Shown here one piece after another: positions 7,267 through 16,256 of a stretch of 64,000 nt of DNA (the first letter of the stretch is position 1; the number at the start of each line of letters is the position of its first letter). The stretch is taken from assembly GCF_003201775.1 (NCBI RefSeq), contig NZ_QJJZ01000001.1:443233-507232 (forward strand), written 5' to 3'. Under the pieces are notes generated by a model. That model ran no database searches and had not been told where the DNA came from. It was given only the letters and a program-made list of their open reading frames with translations. The DNA comes from Arenibacter sp. ARW7G5Y1 (GTDB taxonomy: Bacteria > Bacteroidota > Bacteroidia > Flavobacteriales > Flavobacteriaceae). The translations under genes were made by a program, and so were the position numbers.

Positions 7267-8124
7267 TTGAACTTAAAGGAGATTCCAAGGGTAGCTAATA
7301 TTTCCAAAGAAGAGTTTCTCAATGACTATTTTAGACCACAGAGACCAGTGGTACTGGAAAAGTGCATTGAAGAATGGCCAGCCTATTCCAAATGGAATTT
7401 TGAATATATGAGGCAGGTGGCCGGCAACAAAATTGTTCCACTTTATGATGACCGGCCGGTACATCATGAGGACGGATTTAACGAGCCCCATGCTACCATG
7501 AAAATGTCCGATTACCTGGACCTCTTGCAAAGGGAGCCTACAAAATATCGCATTTTTTTATGGAATATTCTTAAGGAGGTTCCAGAGCTTCAAAAGGATT
7601 ACACGTTCCCTGATTTTGGTCTTAACCTAATGAAGGGGTTGCCCATGCTTTTTTTTGGTGGTGCCGATTCCCATACCTTTATGCACTACGATATTGATCT
7701 TGCCAATATCTTCCATTTCCATTTCGCAGGAATAAAGGAGATTATTCTATTCCCCCAGTCCGAAAACAAGTACCTGTATAAGGTGCCACATTCGTTGATT
7801 ACCCATGAGAGCATAGATTTTTCCAATCCCGATTATGAAAAGTGGCCCGCATTAAAACATGCCTCAGGGTATAAAACCCGTTTGGAACATGGGGAGGTGT
7901 TGTATATGCCCGAAGGGTATTGGCATTACATGAAATATATAAGCCCGGGTTTTTCTATGAGCTTAAGGGCAATGGCAAGAAATCCGGTGAATTTGGGAAG
8001 GGCGTTCTACAATGTATTGGTGATGCGTTATTACGATAATATTATGCGAAAATTAAAAGGTCAGGAGTGGATAGACTGGAAAAATGAACAGGCCATAGAA
8101 AGGACAAATAAACAGTTGTCCTAA
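7267..8124 (+). CDS. Cupin-like JmjC-domain protein, probable 2-oxoglutarate oxygenase
   Basis: 285-residue protein of the cupin_8/JmjC group (relatives of the asparaginyl hydroxylase FIH). The iron ligands are visible as HYD (H140, D142) and a distal histidine in GYWHYMKY (H220), and the N-terminal RPVVLEKCIEEWPAYSKW block is characteristic. Family members hydroxylate proteins or small molecules using iron and 2-oxoglutarate; the substrate here is unknown. The only start giving the full N-terminus is a TTG at 7267, consistent with a TAnnTTTG promoter just upstream. It is soluble and lacks a signal peptide. Confidence 0.85.
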   Translation: MNLKEIPRVANISKEEFLNDYFRPQRPVVLEKCIEEWPAYSKWNFEYMRQVAGNKIVPLYDDRPVHHEDGFNEPHATMKMSDYLDLLQREPTKYRIFLWNILKEVPELQKDYTFPDFGLNLMKGLPMLFFGGADSHTFMHYDIDLANIFHFHFAGIKEIILFPQSENKYLYKVPHSLITHESIDFSNPDYEKWPALKHASGYKTRLEHGEVLYMPEGYWHYMKYISPGFSMSLRAMARNPVNLGRAFYNVLVMRYYDNIMRKLKGQEWIDWKNEQAIERTNKQLS

Positions 8125-8176
8125 GCGTATTATCTAAGGAAAGGAATATCTTTGTCCCCTTTAAATAAAATCTATT

Positions 8177-8686
8177 ATGAAGTTAATTATGAGAAAATTA
8201 TTGCTTGGGTTGGTATTTGTTTTGGCCGTGTCCTCTGTTAGTGCACAGGCTTTTGAGGGTAAGGAAGATATGAAATTTCAGATAGGGACCAATTTTCAGG
8301 AAAATGGTACCGGAATTGTATTGACGTATGATTACGGTTTGGGCGAGAACTTTTCAATTGGCCTGGCGTCTTCCTATGTATTGGGGGTGGTAGAATTGAT
8401 CGATGCCGATTTTGGGGACAGAATAGACCTAAAGGCAAGATTCAATGCCAATTTGGGCAGTGTTTTTCAATTGGGGGACAATGTGGATATTTATCCGGGG
8501 TTGGACTTAAGTCTTAAAAATTTTGGAGGTCATTTGGGTATCCGCTACTTTTTTAGCGATGGCTTTGGTGTATTTTCCGAATTAAACGCCCCACTGGCAA
8601 AGTATAATACGGATACCCTAACACCGGCTGAAAAACTGCACAATCAGTTTGTATTCACCATTGGGGCCTCTTTTAATCTTAATTAA
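8177..8686 (+). CDS. Small outer-membrane beta-barrel protein (DUF6646-like)
   Basis: 169 residues with a signal peptide (LLLGLVFVLAVSSVSAQA, cleavage near residue 24) and then alternating hydrophobic strands such as GIVLTYDYGLG and FSIGLASSYVLG. The chain ends in an aromatic/Asn-rich strand (FVFTIGASFNLN) as expected for insertion by the BAM complex. The pattern fits a small eight-stranded barrel. The exact role is unknown. A TATCTTTG -7 box at 8147-8154 lies 23 bases before the ATG. Repeat copy 2 begins 50 bases after its stop. Confidence 0.75.
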   Translation: MKLIMRKLLLGLVFVLAVSSVSAQAFEGKEDMKFQIGTNFQENGTGIVLTYDYGLGENFSIGLASSYVLGVVELIDADFGDRIDLKARFNANLGSVFQLGDNVDIYPGLDLSLKNFGGHLGIRYFFSDGFGVFSELNAPLAKYNTDTLTPAEKLHNQFVFTIGASFNLN

Positions 8687-8735
8687 AATATAAGATCCTT
8701 GGCCCTTTCCTAAAGGAGGGGGCCGAAGGTCTATT

Positions 8736-8883
8736 TTTATTAGTGAAACTCAATTTTGGGAAGTCGGTAGGACGCACTTAAAATTGCAAGTTGAACTAAT
8801 CCCGCCCTTTTCGGCGGGATAAAGGTTCAGGGCCTGCCTATGTCAGCCACAGACAGGCCTGCCTTGAGTTTGAATACCTTTTA
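8736..8883 (+). repeat. Interspersed repeat, copy 2
   Basis: Same 5' core as the other copies, with an intact ATCCCGCC/GGCGGGAT stem, and a 3' module containing GGGCCTGCC and CAGACAGGCCTGCC segments before the shared end AATACCTTTTAT. The last bases form the stop codon of recX read from the other strand (8881-8883), so the element abuts or slightly rewrites the recX 3' end. Confidence 0.9.
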
Positions 8884-9363
8884 TGTATTGGGAACCAGTT
8901 CATATACTTTTTCGTACACCATGCCACTTTCCCACCCGCGGTACAAAAGATAGTCGGCCAGTTTTTTTCTCCGTTTTTGCAGGTCTTTTTCCCTTATTTC
9001 TGCCAAGCGTTTTTTGGCAAGGGCATTAAAGGTTTTTAAATATTCTTTGGAGTCTATTTCCTCCATGGCCAACCTTATATTATATTTGGAGACTTCCCTG
9101 TACTTCAATTCATTTTCAATTCTATTTTTCCCCCACTTTTTTATATTGAACTTACCCCGGGCAAAGCTTCGGGCAAAGCGTTCCTCGTTGAGGTAATTTT
9201 CTCTAATAAGATGTCCTACAACCACGTCTATGGCTTCGGGAATCATATTCATTTCCCGTAACTTGGAAATCACCTCTTTATGGCAACGATCCTGATAGGC
9301 GCAATATCCTTCCAATTTCTTGGTGGCTTCGTCTACGGTATAGGAATTTTTTGGAATTATCAT
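8881..9363 (-). CDS. recX: Regulatory protein RecX
   Basis: 160-residue RecX, which modulates RecA filament growth and activity. It is built of three-helix repeats: EATKKLEGYCAYQDRCHKEV at the N-terminus, IRENYLNEERFARSFARGKF in the middle (the RecX hallmark) and a C-terminal KRLAEIREKDLQKRRKKL repeat. Length fits. It stands alone, without recA nearby, facing away from the DUF1080 gene. Its stop codon lies in the final bases of repeat copy 2. Confidence 0.92.
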   Translation of the reverse strand: MIIPKNSYTVDEATKKLEGYCAYQDRCHKEVISKLREMNMIPEAIDVVVGHLIRENYLNEERFARSFARGKFNIKKWGKNRIENELKYREVSKYNIRLAMEEIDSKEYLKTFNALAKKRLAEIREKDLQKRRKKLADYLLYRGWESGMVYEKVYELVPNT

Positions 9364-9577
9364 TGGGTAAATAACAATCTGGATGTATTATTGCTCCTGC
9401 CAATTCGGTGGATAATTACTGTAAATATACGTTGGTTTGTGGAATTGGTAAATCAAGGCCGTTATTTTATTGAAAACCTTAAAGCCCCAAGGCTATAAGT
9501 GGTATTATTTTAGGATTGTTAATTGGTGAAGTAGGTATATTGTAATTATATTTACAACTCATAAAACAATCTCTAAA

Positions 9578-10516
9578 ATGAATAATAAATTTAAGATGTG
9601 TGTGGTAGCCTTAAGCCTACTACTGGCTTGTACTACTTTGTCCATGGCCCAGCAAATTAACCCCATAGAGGGGCGTTGGGATATGGTTATTTCCCAGGAA
9701 GGGGAAGAGCTTCCTTCATGGTTGGAAATCCGTCATTCCGGTTCCCGAACCTTGGTAGGTAGGTTTGTTTATGCCATGGGTAGTGCCAGGCCAATTTCTG
9801 AGGTAAAAATGCAGGATGGAAAATTTAGTTTTGCCATTCCCCCGCAATGGGAAGACGGTAATAGTTATATGGAGTTTGAAGGAAGCATGACCGGTGATGT
9901 CCTAAAGGGCACCATGTTATACACCAACGGAAAAACTTATAATTGGGTGGCTACTCGCGCCCCTAAATTGGAGTACACCAAAAATCCTAAGTGGGGCAAG
10001 CCCATTAAGTTGTTCAACGGCAAGGATCTGTCTGGGTGGCAGGCCATGGGGGAAAACCAGTGGATAGTGGAATCAGGGGTGTTAAAAAGTCCTAGATCTG
10101 GGTCCAATTTGGTTTCGGAACAAAAGTTCCGCGATTTTAAATTGCATTTGGAGTTCAAGTATCCCAAGGGAAGTAATAGTGGGGTTTATTTAAGAGGACG
10201 CTATGAGGTGCAGATTACAGACAGTAAGGGGGCAGAGCCTTCGGATGTGGAATACAGTGGCGTATATGGCTTCCTTACCCCTAATGAGGTAGTGGCCAAA
10301 GCAGCTGGTGAATGGCAGGAATACGATATTACCTTGATCGGGAGAAGGGTAACTGTGGTAGCCAATGGAACAACGGTGATCAGTGATCAAATTATCCCTG
10401 GTATAACCGGAGGGGCTTTGGACAGTAAGGAAGGGGAACCGGGACCTTTGTACTTTCAGGGGGATCACGGTCCTATAGAATTTAGGAATATAATTGTTAC
10501 TCCCAGGATAGACTAA
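9578..10516 (+). CDS. Secreted DUF1080 (3-keto-disaccharide hydrolase-type) protein with extra N-terminal domain
   Basis: 312 residues with a signal peptide ending near ALS MAQ at residue 25. Residues 28-125 form a beta-rich domain (GRWDMVI..., SWLEIRHSG, NSYMEFEGSMTG) of a kind often found before DUF1080. Residues 140-312 are the DUF1080/LamG-like fold with the marker motifs FNGKDLSGW, SNSGVYLRG and GPIEFRNI. Some family members hydrolyse 3-keto-glycosides made by Gfo/Idh-type dehydrogenases, but no partner gene is adjacent here. A second, shorter DUF1080 gene lies at 37439-38035 in a keto-sugar cluster. Confidence 0.85.
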   Translation: MNNKFKMCVVALSLLLACTTLSMAQQINPIEGRWDMVISQEGEELPSWLEIRHSGSRTLVGRFVYAMGSARPISEVKMQDGKFSFAIPPQWEDGNSYMEFEGSMTGDVLKGTMLYTNGKTYNWVATRAPKLEYTKNPKWGKPIKLFNGKDLSGWQAMGENQWIVESGVLKSPRSGSNLVSEQKFRDFKLHLEFKYPKGSNSGVYLRGRYEVQITDSKGAEPSDVEYSGVYGFLTPNEVVAKAAGEWQEYDITLIGRRVTVVANGTTVISDQIIPGITGGALDSKEGEPGPLYFQGDHGPIEFRNIIVTPRID

Positions 10517-10545
10517 TTCTGTAGAGTGATTTAATGCGCTAAAAC

Positions 10546-10580
10546 AAAAAAAGCGACTCCGTTTTGGAAGTCGCTTTTTG
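10546..10580. terminator. Bidirectional intrinsic terminator
   Basis: Arms AAAAAGCGACT 10548-10558 and AGTCGCTTTTT 10569-10579 pair perfectly around a 10-base loop, with A and T runs on both sides. It serves the convergent DUF1080 and rng genes. Confidence 0.9.
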
Positions 10581-10581
10581 T

Positions 10582-12129
10582 TTAGTATATGGTTTTACCG
10601 TCTTTGTTCTTAAAACGATACTCAAGATACGTATAGGCATCCCTGGGTTGAATCTTAATCCATCTTTTGTGTTCCAAAAACCATTTGGAACGAATGGATG
10701 GAAACCCTTTGGTTATATAGGCGGCAATAAATGGATGGATGTTTAAAATAATCCCATTGTCCTTTGCCGGACCTTTTAAGAGTTTTTCCAGATCTGCATT
10801 TATCTTGTCGATCAAAACAATTGGGGCCTCTACCTCCTGACCGGAGCCATTGGGGTTCTCCTCACTTGTTTTAATGTTCATTTCGGGCCTGACCCGTTGT
10901 CTTGTAATTTGTATAAGTCCAAACTTACTTGGGGGTAGTATTTTGTGTTTGGCCCTGTCGTCTTTCATCTCATCCCTGAGGTGGTCAAAAAGGCGTCTTC
11001 TGTGTTCGCCTTTACCCATATCGATAAAGTCTACCACGATGATTCCTCCCATATCCCTGAGGCGTAATTGCCTTGCGATTTCAGAGGCGGCCAATAAATT
11101 TACTTCTAGGGCTGTGTCTTCCTGATTCTTGGCCTTATTGGAACGGTTACCGCTGTTAACGTCTATGACGTGAAGTGCTTCGGTGTGTTCAATAATTAAA
11201 TAGGCACCTTTGCTCATGGAAGCTGTACGGCCGAATGAAGTTTTAATTTGTCTTTCTATCCCAAATTTTTCAAAGATGGGAACATTGGAACTATACAATT
11301 TTACAATAGATTCTTTTTCCGGTGCAATCTCATGCACATAATCTTTTACTTGCTCAAAAAGCGTTTCGTCATCTACATGGATTCCTGTAAAGGAGTCGTT
11401 AAAAACATCCCTAAGAATGGAAGAAGCCCTTGTAAGCTCTACCAAAACTTTGGATGGATGCGGTGCTCTTTGGATCTTATTGCACATTACTGACCATTTG
11501 TTCAGTAAATTCTGCAAGTCTTTGTCTAGTTCTGCTACTTTTTTGCCTTCTGCTACTGTTCGGATAATAACGCCAAACCCTTTTGGTTTAATACTCCTTA
11601 CGAGTCTTTTTAACCTATCTTTTTCTTCTTTGCTTTCAATTTTTTGAGAAACTGAAACGCGGTCGGAAAAAGGGACCATGACCAAGTAACGGCCAGCTAT
11701 GGAAAGTTCAGAGCTTATTCGTGGTCCTTTTGTGGAAATGGGTTCCTTTACTATTTGTACGAGTAAGGATTGATTGGCTTTAATAACATCGGTGATGCTA
11801 CCATTTTTGTCAATATCTTCTTCAAACTGAAAATTACTTAAAGAGTAGTCCTTAAGTTTTCCAGTGCTAACTTTTTTAATGAATTTCAACATAGAAGCTA
11901 GTTGCGGCCCCAAATCGTGGTAATGTAGAAAGGCATCTTTCTCATACCCTACATTTACGAAGGCTGCGTTTAGTCCAGTTACCGGTTTTCTTACCTTGGC
12001 AATTAAAATATCGCCAACGGCAAAGTCGTTACTGTCTTCTTCTTTGTGTAATTCAGTGAGTTTTCCATCCTTTAGCAAGGCAAAATCAACGGCATTGGAA
12101 CTAGATCTTACGATTAATTCTCTATTCAC
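10582..12129 (-). CDS. rng: Ribonuclease G/E family endoribonuclease
   Basis: 515-residue RNase G-type protein that matures rRNA and starts mRNA decay. An S1 RNA-binding domain lies at about residues 35-130 (IAKVRKPVTGLNAAFVNVGYEKDA segment region), followed by the 5' sensor and DNase I-like parts. The metal-binding aspartates are in HVIDVNSGN and VVDFIDM. It is shorter than RNase E and has no long unstructured C-terminal scaffold. The gene follows the COX24-like gene and HU on the same strand, a typical flavobacterial order. Confidence 0.93.
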   Translation of the reverse strand: MNRELIVRSSSNAVDFALLKDGKLTELHKEEDSNDFAVGDILIAKVRKPVTGLNAAFVNVGYEKDAFLHYHDLGPQLASMLKFIKKVSTGKLKDYSLSNFQFEEDIDKNGSITDVIKANQSLLVQIVKEPISTKGPRISSELSIAGRYLVMVPFSDRVSVSQKIESKEEKDRLKRLVRSIKPKGFGVIIRTVAEGKKVAELDKDLQNLLNKWSVMCNKIQRAPHPSKVLVELTRASSILRDVFNDSFTGIHVDDETLFEQVKDYVHEIAPEKESIVKLYSSNVPIFEKFGIERQIKTSFGRTASMSKGAYLIIEHTEALHVIDVNSGNRSNKAKNQEDTALEVNLLAASEIARQLRLRDMGGIIVVDFIDMGKGEHRRRLFDHLRDEMKDDRAKHKILPPSKFGLIQITRQRVRPEMNIKTSEENPNGSGQEVEAPIVLIDKINADLEKLLKGPAKDNGIILNIHPFIAAYITKGFPSIRSKWFLEHKRWIKIQPRDAYTYLEYRFKNKDGKTIY

Positions 12130-12280
12130 CTGAATTAATTTATATTCATCCCGCCACTCTTTATAACAAGTGGGGACAAATGATTAAACAATAATTTGTA
12201 CAGGTTGTATAAACCCGTCGAAATTCTTTTGTGAATTTCTATGTCAAGGAACGTATAAAAGGAAAAAGTAGTCGTTACAA

Positions 12281-12370
12281 CTACTTTTTCTTGTGTCGGT
12301 TAGCTCTCCGGCGTTTTTTACGCTTGTGGGTAGCTACCTTATGTCTTTTTCTTTTTTTACCACTAGGCAT
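12281..12370 (-). CDS. 29-residue AURKAIP1/COX24-like basic protein
   Basis: Too short for most gene finders: ATG at 12370, TAG at 12281-12283, beginning MPSGKKRKRHKVATHKRKK and ending NRHKKK. Two thirds of the residues are Lys, Arg or His. This matches the small COX24/mS38-type protein known across Bacteroidota, thought to be a ribosomal component like mitochondrial mS38. It lies 30 bases after HU and upstream of rng, where it is commonly found. The ribosomal role is family knowledge, not visible in the sequence. Confidence 0.85.
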   Translation of the reverse strand: MPSGKKRKRHKVATHKRKKRRRANRHKKK

Positions 12371-12400
12371 AGAGGTCTACTTTTTAAGATTAATAATATT

Positions 12401-12691
12401 TTATTTGACTTGTACATTACTTTTTACACCTTCTACAAAAACCTTGGCCGGTTTAAAGGCTGGGATGTTGTGTGCGGGGATTTTAATGGTAGTATTTTTG
12501 GATATGTTCCTACCTGTTTTTTCAGCTCTTGTTTTAATGATAAAACTGCCGAAACCTCTTAAGTATACGTTGTCTCCGCTTTCTAAAGATGTTTTAACCT
12601 CATCCATGAAAGATTCCACAGTTGCTTGTACATCTCCTTTTTCAATTCCCAGTTTTTCTGAGATTTTCGTTACAATTTCCGCTTTCGTCAT
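12401..12691 (-). CDS. hup: HU-family DNA-binding protein
   Basis: 96-residue histone-like protein that bends and compacts DNA as a dimer. Signatures are the N-terminal MTKAEIVTKISEKLGI helix pair, the LRGFGSF turn near residue 46 and the DNA-binding arm with NIPAFKPAK, which holds the conserved proline. A CAAATATA on the plus strand at 12732-12739 is a TATATTTG -7 box for this gene on the minus strand, giving a leader of roughly 35 bases. Confidence 0.96.
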   Translation of the reverse strand: MTKAEIVTKISEKLGIEKGDVQATVESFMDEVKTSLESGDNVYLRGFGSFIIKTRAEKTGRNISKNTTIKIPAHNIPAFKPAKVFVEGVKSNVQVK

Positions 12692-12821
12692 TTTAACTAA
12701 ATAAATTTCTAAAGAATTTTTTTTCGGGATGCAAATATATGAATTAAATTCAATCTTTCATTGCTAAGGAACTTAATTTTAAGTTGGTAAACCATTACTT
12801 TTGTAAATTAGGCCCAAGTAA

Positions 12822-13859
12822 ATGAACTTTTCCAGAATTATTTTAGAGTGGTACGAACTAAATAAAAGGATTCTTCCTTGGCGTAGTACCAATGAGCCCT
12901 ACCGTATTTGGCTGTCGGAAATTATGCTTCAACAGACCCGCGTAGCCCAAGGTATACCTTATTATTTGAAGTTTGTGGAGGTTTTTCCCCAAGTACAGGA
13001 TTTGGCCGCGGCACCCGAAGAGCAGGTGCTTAAGTTGTGGCAAGGTTTGGGGTATTATTCCAGGGCCAGAAACTTACATGCCACCGCAAAAATAATTACG
13101 GAAAAATATAATGGAAAATTTCCAAACACTTATAAGGAGCTGTTGCAATTGAAAGGTATTGGCGATTATACGGCCTCGGCAATAGCCTCTATTTGTTTTG
13201 ATAGACCAGAGGCAGTGGTGGATGGAAATGTCCATAGGGTCTTGGCCAGATATTTTGGTATAGACTTGCCCATAAACAGTTCGGAAGGCATTTTGTACTT
13301 CAAGGAATTGGCCAAAAAAATTATGGACCCCAATAACATAAGGGACTACAATCAGGGTATTATGGAATTTGGGGCCCTGCAATGCACTCCGCAGAGTCCG
13401 GATTGTGGCCAATGTCCCTTGCAAAGTGGCTGTGTTGCCTTTGCGGCCAATAAAGTAGGTGTACTGCCGGTAAAAATAAAAAAGAACAAGATCCGCAAAC
13501 GTTATTTTAATTACCTGGTATTGGTAGACGAAGACGGGCAGACTTTATTGCAGCAGCGCAAAGGAAAGGGAATTTGGCAAAATTTATATGAATTTCCTTT
13601 AATGGAAACCGAAAAGTATATTGGCCAGGGAGAAGTTGAAGGGAATTTAAAGGAATTGGTAGCCTTGGAGGAGCCCTCGGAAATTTACCTTTATAATAAA
13701 AGTGAAATAGTTCATAAACTTTCACACCAACATTTGCATACTAGGTTTTGGATCATCACCTTTGAATCCAAACTTGAGAATGGCATACAAATAGCTGAAC
13801 TTCATAAATATCCTGTTCCAGTTTTAATTGCAGATTTTATAAAAACGTTTAAAATTTAG
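12822..13859 (+). CDS. mutY: A/G-specific adenine glycosylase MutY
   Basis: Base-excision enzyme that removes adenine mispaired with 8-oxoguanine. The catalytic glutamate lies in SEIMLQQTRV (near E33), the helix-hairpin-helix in LKGIGDYTASAIA near residue 112, the catalytic aspartate in VVDGNVHRVLAR near 138, and the 4Fe-4S cysteines in the C..C..C segment CTPQSPDCGQCPLQSGC near 186-202. The C-terminal third is a NUDIX-like domain reading QQRKGKGIWQNLYEFP. 345 residues is typical. A TACTTTTG box at 12796-12803 precedes the ATG. Confidence 0.95.
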   Translation: MNFSRIILEWYELNKRILPWRSTNEPYRIWLSEIMLQQTRVAQGIPYYLKFVEVFPQVQDLAAAPEEQVLKLWQGLGYYSRARNLHATAKIITEKYNGKFPNTYKELLQLKGIGDYTASAIASICFDRPEAVVDGNVHRVLARYFGIDLPINSSEGILYFKELAKKIMDPNNIRDYNQGIMEFGALQCTPQSPDCGQCPLQSGCVAFAANKVGVLPVKIKKNKIRKRYFNYLVLVDEDGQTLLQQRKGKGIWQNLYEFPLMETEKYIGQGEVEGNLKELVALEEPSEIYLYNKSEIVHKLSHQHLHTRFWIITFESKLENGIQIAELHKYPVPVLIADFIKTFKI

Positions 13860-13883
13860 TACTTTTGAACTTTACTTTGAGTT

Positions 13884-14351
13884 ATGAGCGGAACACTAAA
13901 TAAGGTAATGCTGATCGGGCATTTGGGAGATGAGGTTAAAATTCACTTTTTTGAAGGTGGTAACTGTATAGGGAGATTCCCATTGGCTACCAATGAGACC
14001 TATACCAATAAGCAGACTGGGGAAAGGGTAACCAACACGGATTGGCATAATATTGTGGTGCGGAACAAGGCCGCTGAAATCTGCGAAAAATACCTGAGTA
14101 AAGGGGATAAGATTTATGTGGAGGGCCGACTTAAAAACCGTCAATGGCAAGGGGAAGATGGCAATACCAGGTATACAACCGAGGTGCATGTTCAGGATTT
14201 TACTTTCTTGACCACGAAAAAAGAAAGTATGGCCAACGCCCAATCAAGTAGCCAAAATCAACCACAGCAGGGTGCATCTGCCACAACAAATAAGGCCAAT
14301 GAGCCGTTAAGTAACAACGGAGCTGAAGAGGAAGATGATTTACCATTCTAA
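13884..14351 (+). CDS. ssb: Single-stranded DNA-binding protein
   Basis: 155 residues: an OB fold at about 1-112 starting MSGTLNKVMLIGHLGDEVK, then a Gln/Asn/Ser-rich flexible linker and the acidic tip EEEDDLPF that recruits repair and replication proteins. Its place between mutY and gldE is conserved in flavobacteria. A TACTTTTG box at 13860-13867 sits 16 bases before the ATG, so it may have its own promoter besides read-through from mutY. Confidence 0.95.
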   Translation: MSGTLNKVMLIGHLGDEVKIHFFEGGNCIGRFPLATNETYTNKQTGERVTNTDWHNIVVRNKAAEICEKYLSKGDKIYVEGRLKNRQWQGEDGNTRYTTEVHVQDFTFLTTKKESMANAQSSSQNQPQQGASATTNKANEPLSNNGAEEEDDLPF

Positions 14352-14376
14352 TCTAATTAAATTTAAAAACTGACTA

Positions 14377-15705
14377 TTGGACCCAGACCCCCTTAGTTTA
14401 TTATTGAATTTTATTGCAATCGATAGCGGTTTTGCTTTTAAAATCGCATTCCTTTTTATTTTGTTGTCTTTTTCCGCCCTTATTTCCGGGGCCGAAGTCG
14501 CTTTTTTTGGACTATCCCAAACCGATGTCAACGGGATAGGGGAAAAAAAGACGGCCAAAGGGAAAATCATAGTTACACTTCTGGATCGTCCCAAAAAACT
14601 CTTGGCAACTATTTTAATTGCAAACAATGCCATAAATATTGGCGTGGTATTGTTGTTCAATAATATTGGCGACACCATTTTCTCTAACATTACCTATGTT
14701 ATCTTGGGACTTGTTCCGGTACGCTTTCTCTTGGAGGTAGTAGTGGTTACCTTCTTAATATTGATGTTTGGGGAGATTTTACCCAAAGTATACGCAAACC
14801 GCAATAGATTTACCTTTGCCTTTTTTATGGCTTTTCCATTAAAGGTCTTGGATTTTCTATTTTCGCCTTTAAGTTTACCGATGAGGTCGGCAACCATATA
14901 CCTTTACAATAAATTGGGCAAACAGAAATCCAATCTTAACGTAGGCCATTTGTCCCAGGCCTTGGAACTCACTTCGGAGGGCGACACCACGGTAGAAGAA
15001 CAAAAAATACTGGAGGGGATCGTTTCCTTTGGAAATACGGATACCAAACAGGTGATGCGCCCAAGAATCGATATTTTTGCCCTTAATGAGGAAATGAAAT
15101 TTACGGAAGTCTTGGCGGAGATAAAAACCCATGGGTATTCCAGAATACCGGTTTTTTCCCAAAATATGGACAACGTGTTGGGCGTACTTTATGTTAAGGA
15201 CCTCCTGCCTTACATCGATCGAAAAACCTTTAATTGGATGTCCCTGATCAGGGAGCCCTATTTTGTTCCCGAGAACAAAAAATTGGACAATTTGTTGCTG
15301 GATTTCCAGTCTAAAAAAAATCATTTGGCCATTGTGGTGGATGAATATGGCGGCACTTCCGGAATAGTGACCCTTGAAGACATTATAGAGGAAATAGTAG
15401 GGGATATTAGTGATGAGTTTGACGATGAGGACCTAATTTTCTCTAAGCTGGACGATTTTAACTATGTCTTTGATGGCAAAACAGCTTTGAAGGATTTTTA
15501 TAGGGTAGCCAAGATTGAGGATGAGGATGATTTTGAGGAGAAAAAAGGGGAATCTGAAACGGTTGCAGGTTTTGTCCTGGAAATAGCCGGAAGCTTTCCC
15601 AAAAGAGGCGAAGTGGTAAGGTTTAAGGATTATCAGTTTGTTGTGGAGAGCCTGGATAAAAAACGTTTGAAACAAATAAAAATTACATTGCCACATGAAG
15701 CATAA
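14377..15705 (+). CDS. gldE: Gliding motility protein GldE (CNNM/CBS/CorC type)
   Basis: 442-residue membrane protein needed for or supporting gliding in flavobacteria. An N-terminal CNNM (DUF21) domain with about four hydrophobic segments (FKIAFLFILLSFSALISGAE, FLLEVVVVTFLILMF and others) is followed by a CBS pair at about residues 215-335 (VMRPRIDIFALNEE, AIVVDEYGGTSGIVTLEDI) and a CorC/HlyC domain at the C-terminus. The start is TTG at 14377. It overlaps gldD by 11 bases. Relatives transport or sense divalent cations, and the link to gliding comes from genetics in Flavobacterium johnsoniae. Confidence 0.93.
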   Translation: MDPDPLSLLLNFIAIDSGFAFKIAFLFILLSFSALISGAEVAFFGLSQTDVNGIGEKKTAKGKIIVTLLDRPKKLLATILIANNAINIGVVLLFNNIGDTIFSNITYVILGLVPVRFLLEVVVVTFLILMFGEILPKVYANRNRFTFAFFMAFPLKVLDFLFSPLSLPMRSATIYLYNKLGKQKSNLNVGHLSQALELTSEGDTTVEEQKILEGIVSFGNTDTKQVMRPRIDIFALNEEMKFTEVLAEIKTHGYSRIPVFSQNMDNVLGVLYVKDLLPYIDRKTFNWMSLIREPYFVPENKKLDNLLLDFQSKKNHLAIVVDEYGGTSGIVTLEDIIEEIVGDISDEFDDEDLIFSKLDDFNYVFDGKTALKDFYRVAKIEDEDDFEEKKGESETVAGFVLEIAGSFPKRGEVVRFKDYQFVVESLDKKRLKQIKITLPHEA

Positions 15706-16249
15706 TCCCGTACTTCTTATTTTTTTGCTATGTCTTGTGTCGGCCTGTAAGGACGATGTTTTGCCCAAACCAAAGGCTATGCTTAGATTGGAATATCCTT
15801 CAGGAAAGGAAGGGATGTTGGAAACAGAACACTTTTCTGTCAAGTACAATGAAATGGCCAGATTAAAATCCGAGTCCAATACTTCCTTTACATTGGACTA
15901 CCCCCTTATGAAAGGCTCTATTTTTATTAATTATAAGGCAGTGAAGGGCAATTTGGACAAACTGCTTACCGATGCCCAAAAACTGAGCTACGAGCATGTT
16001 GTAAAGGCCGACGGCATTTATGAGGAACCTGTGGTCAATGAACCCCATAAGGTTTATGGAATGTATTACGAAGTAAAGGGTAATGCAGCCTCCCAATCCC
16101 AGTTTTATGTAACGGATAGTACAAAACACTTTGTAACCGGGTCATTGTATTTTTATGCCAAGCCGAATTATGACTCTATTTTGCCTGCAGCAGTACACCT
16201 TCAAAAGGATATTCGCAAAATTATTGAATCATTACGTTGGAAGGGATAG
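15695..16249 (+). CDS. gldD: Gliding motility lipoprotein GldD
   Basis: 184-residue lipoprotein with signal peptide VLLIFLLCLVSAC (lipobox LVSAC, Cys near residue 17) and a soluble domain containing the YPSGKEGMLETEHFSVKYN block typical of GldD. It is essential for gliding and type IX secretion-linked motility in flavobacteria. Its ATG lies inside the 3' end of gldE (11-base overlap), so the two are translated together. Confidence 0.93.
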   Translation: MKHNPVLLIFLLCLVSACKDDVLPKPKAMLRLEYPSGKEGMLETEHFSVKYNEMARLKSESNTSFTLDYPLMKGSIFINYKAVKGNLDKLLTDAQKLSYEHVVKADGIYEEPVVNEPHKVYGMYYEVKGNAASQSQFYVTDSTKHFVTGSLYFYAKPNYDSILPAAVHLQKDIRKIIESLRWKG

Positions 16250-16256
16250 CAATCCC

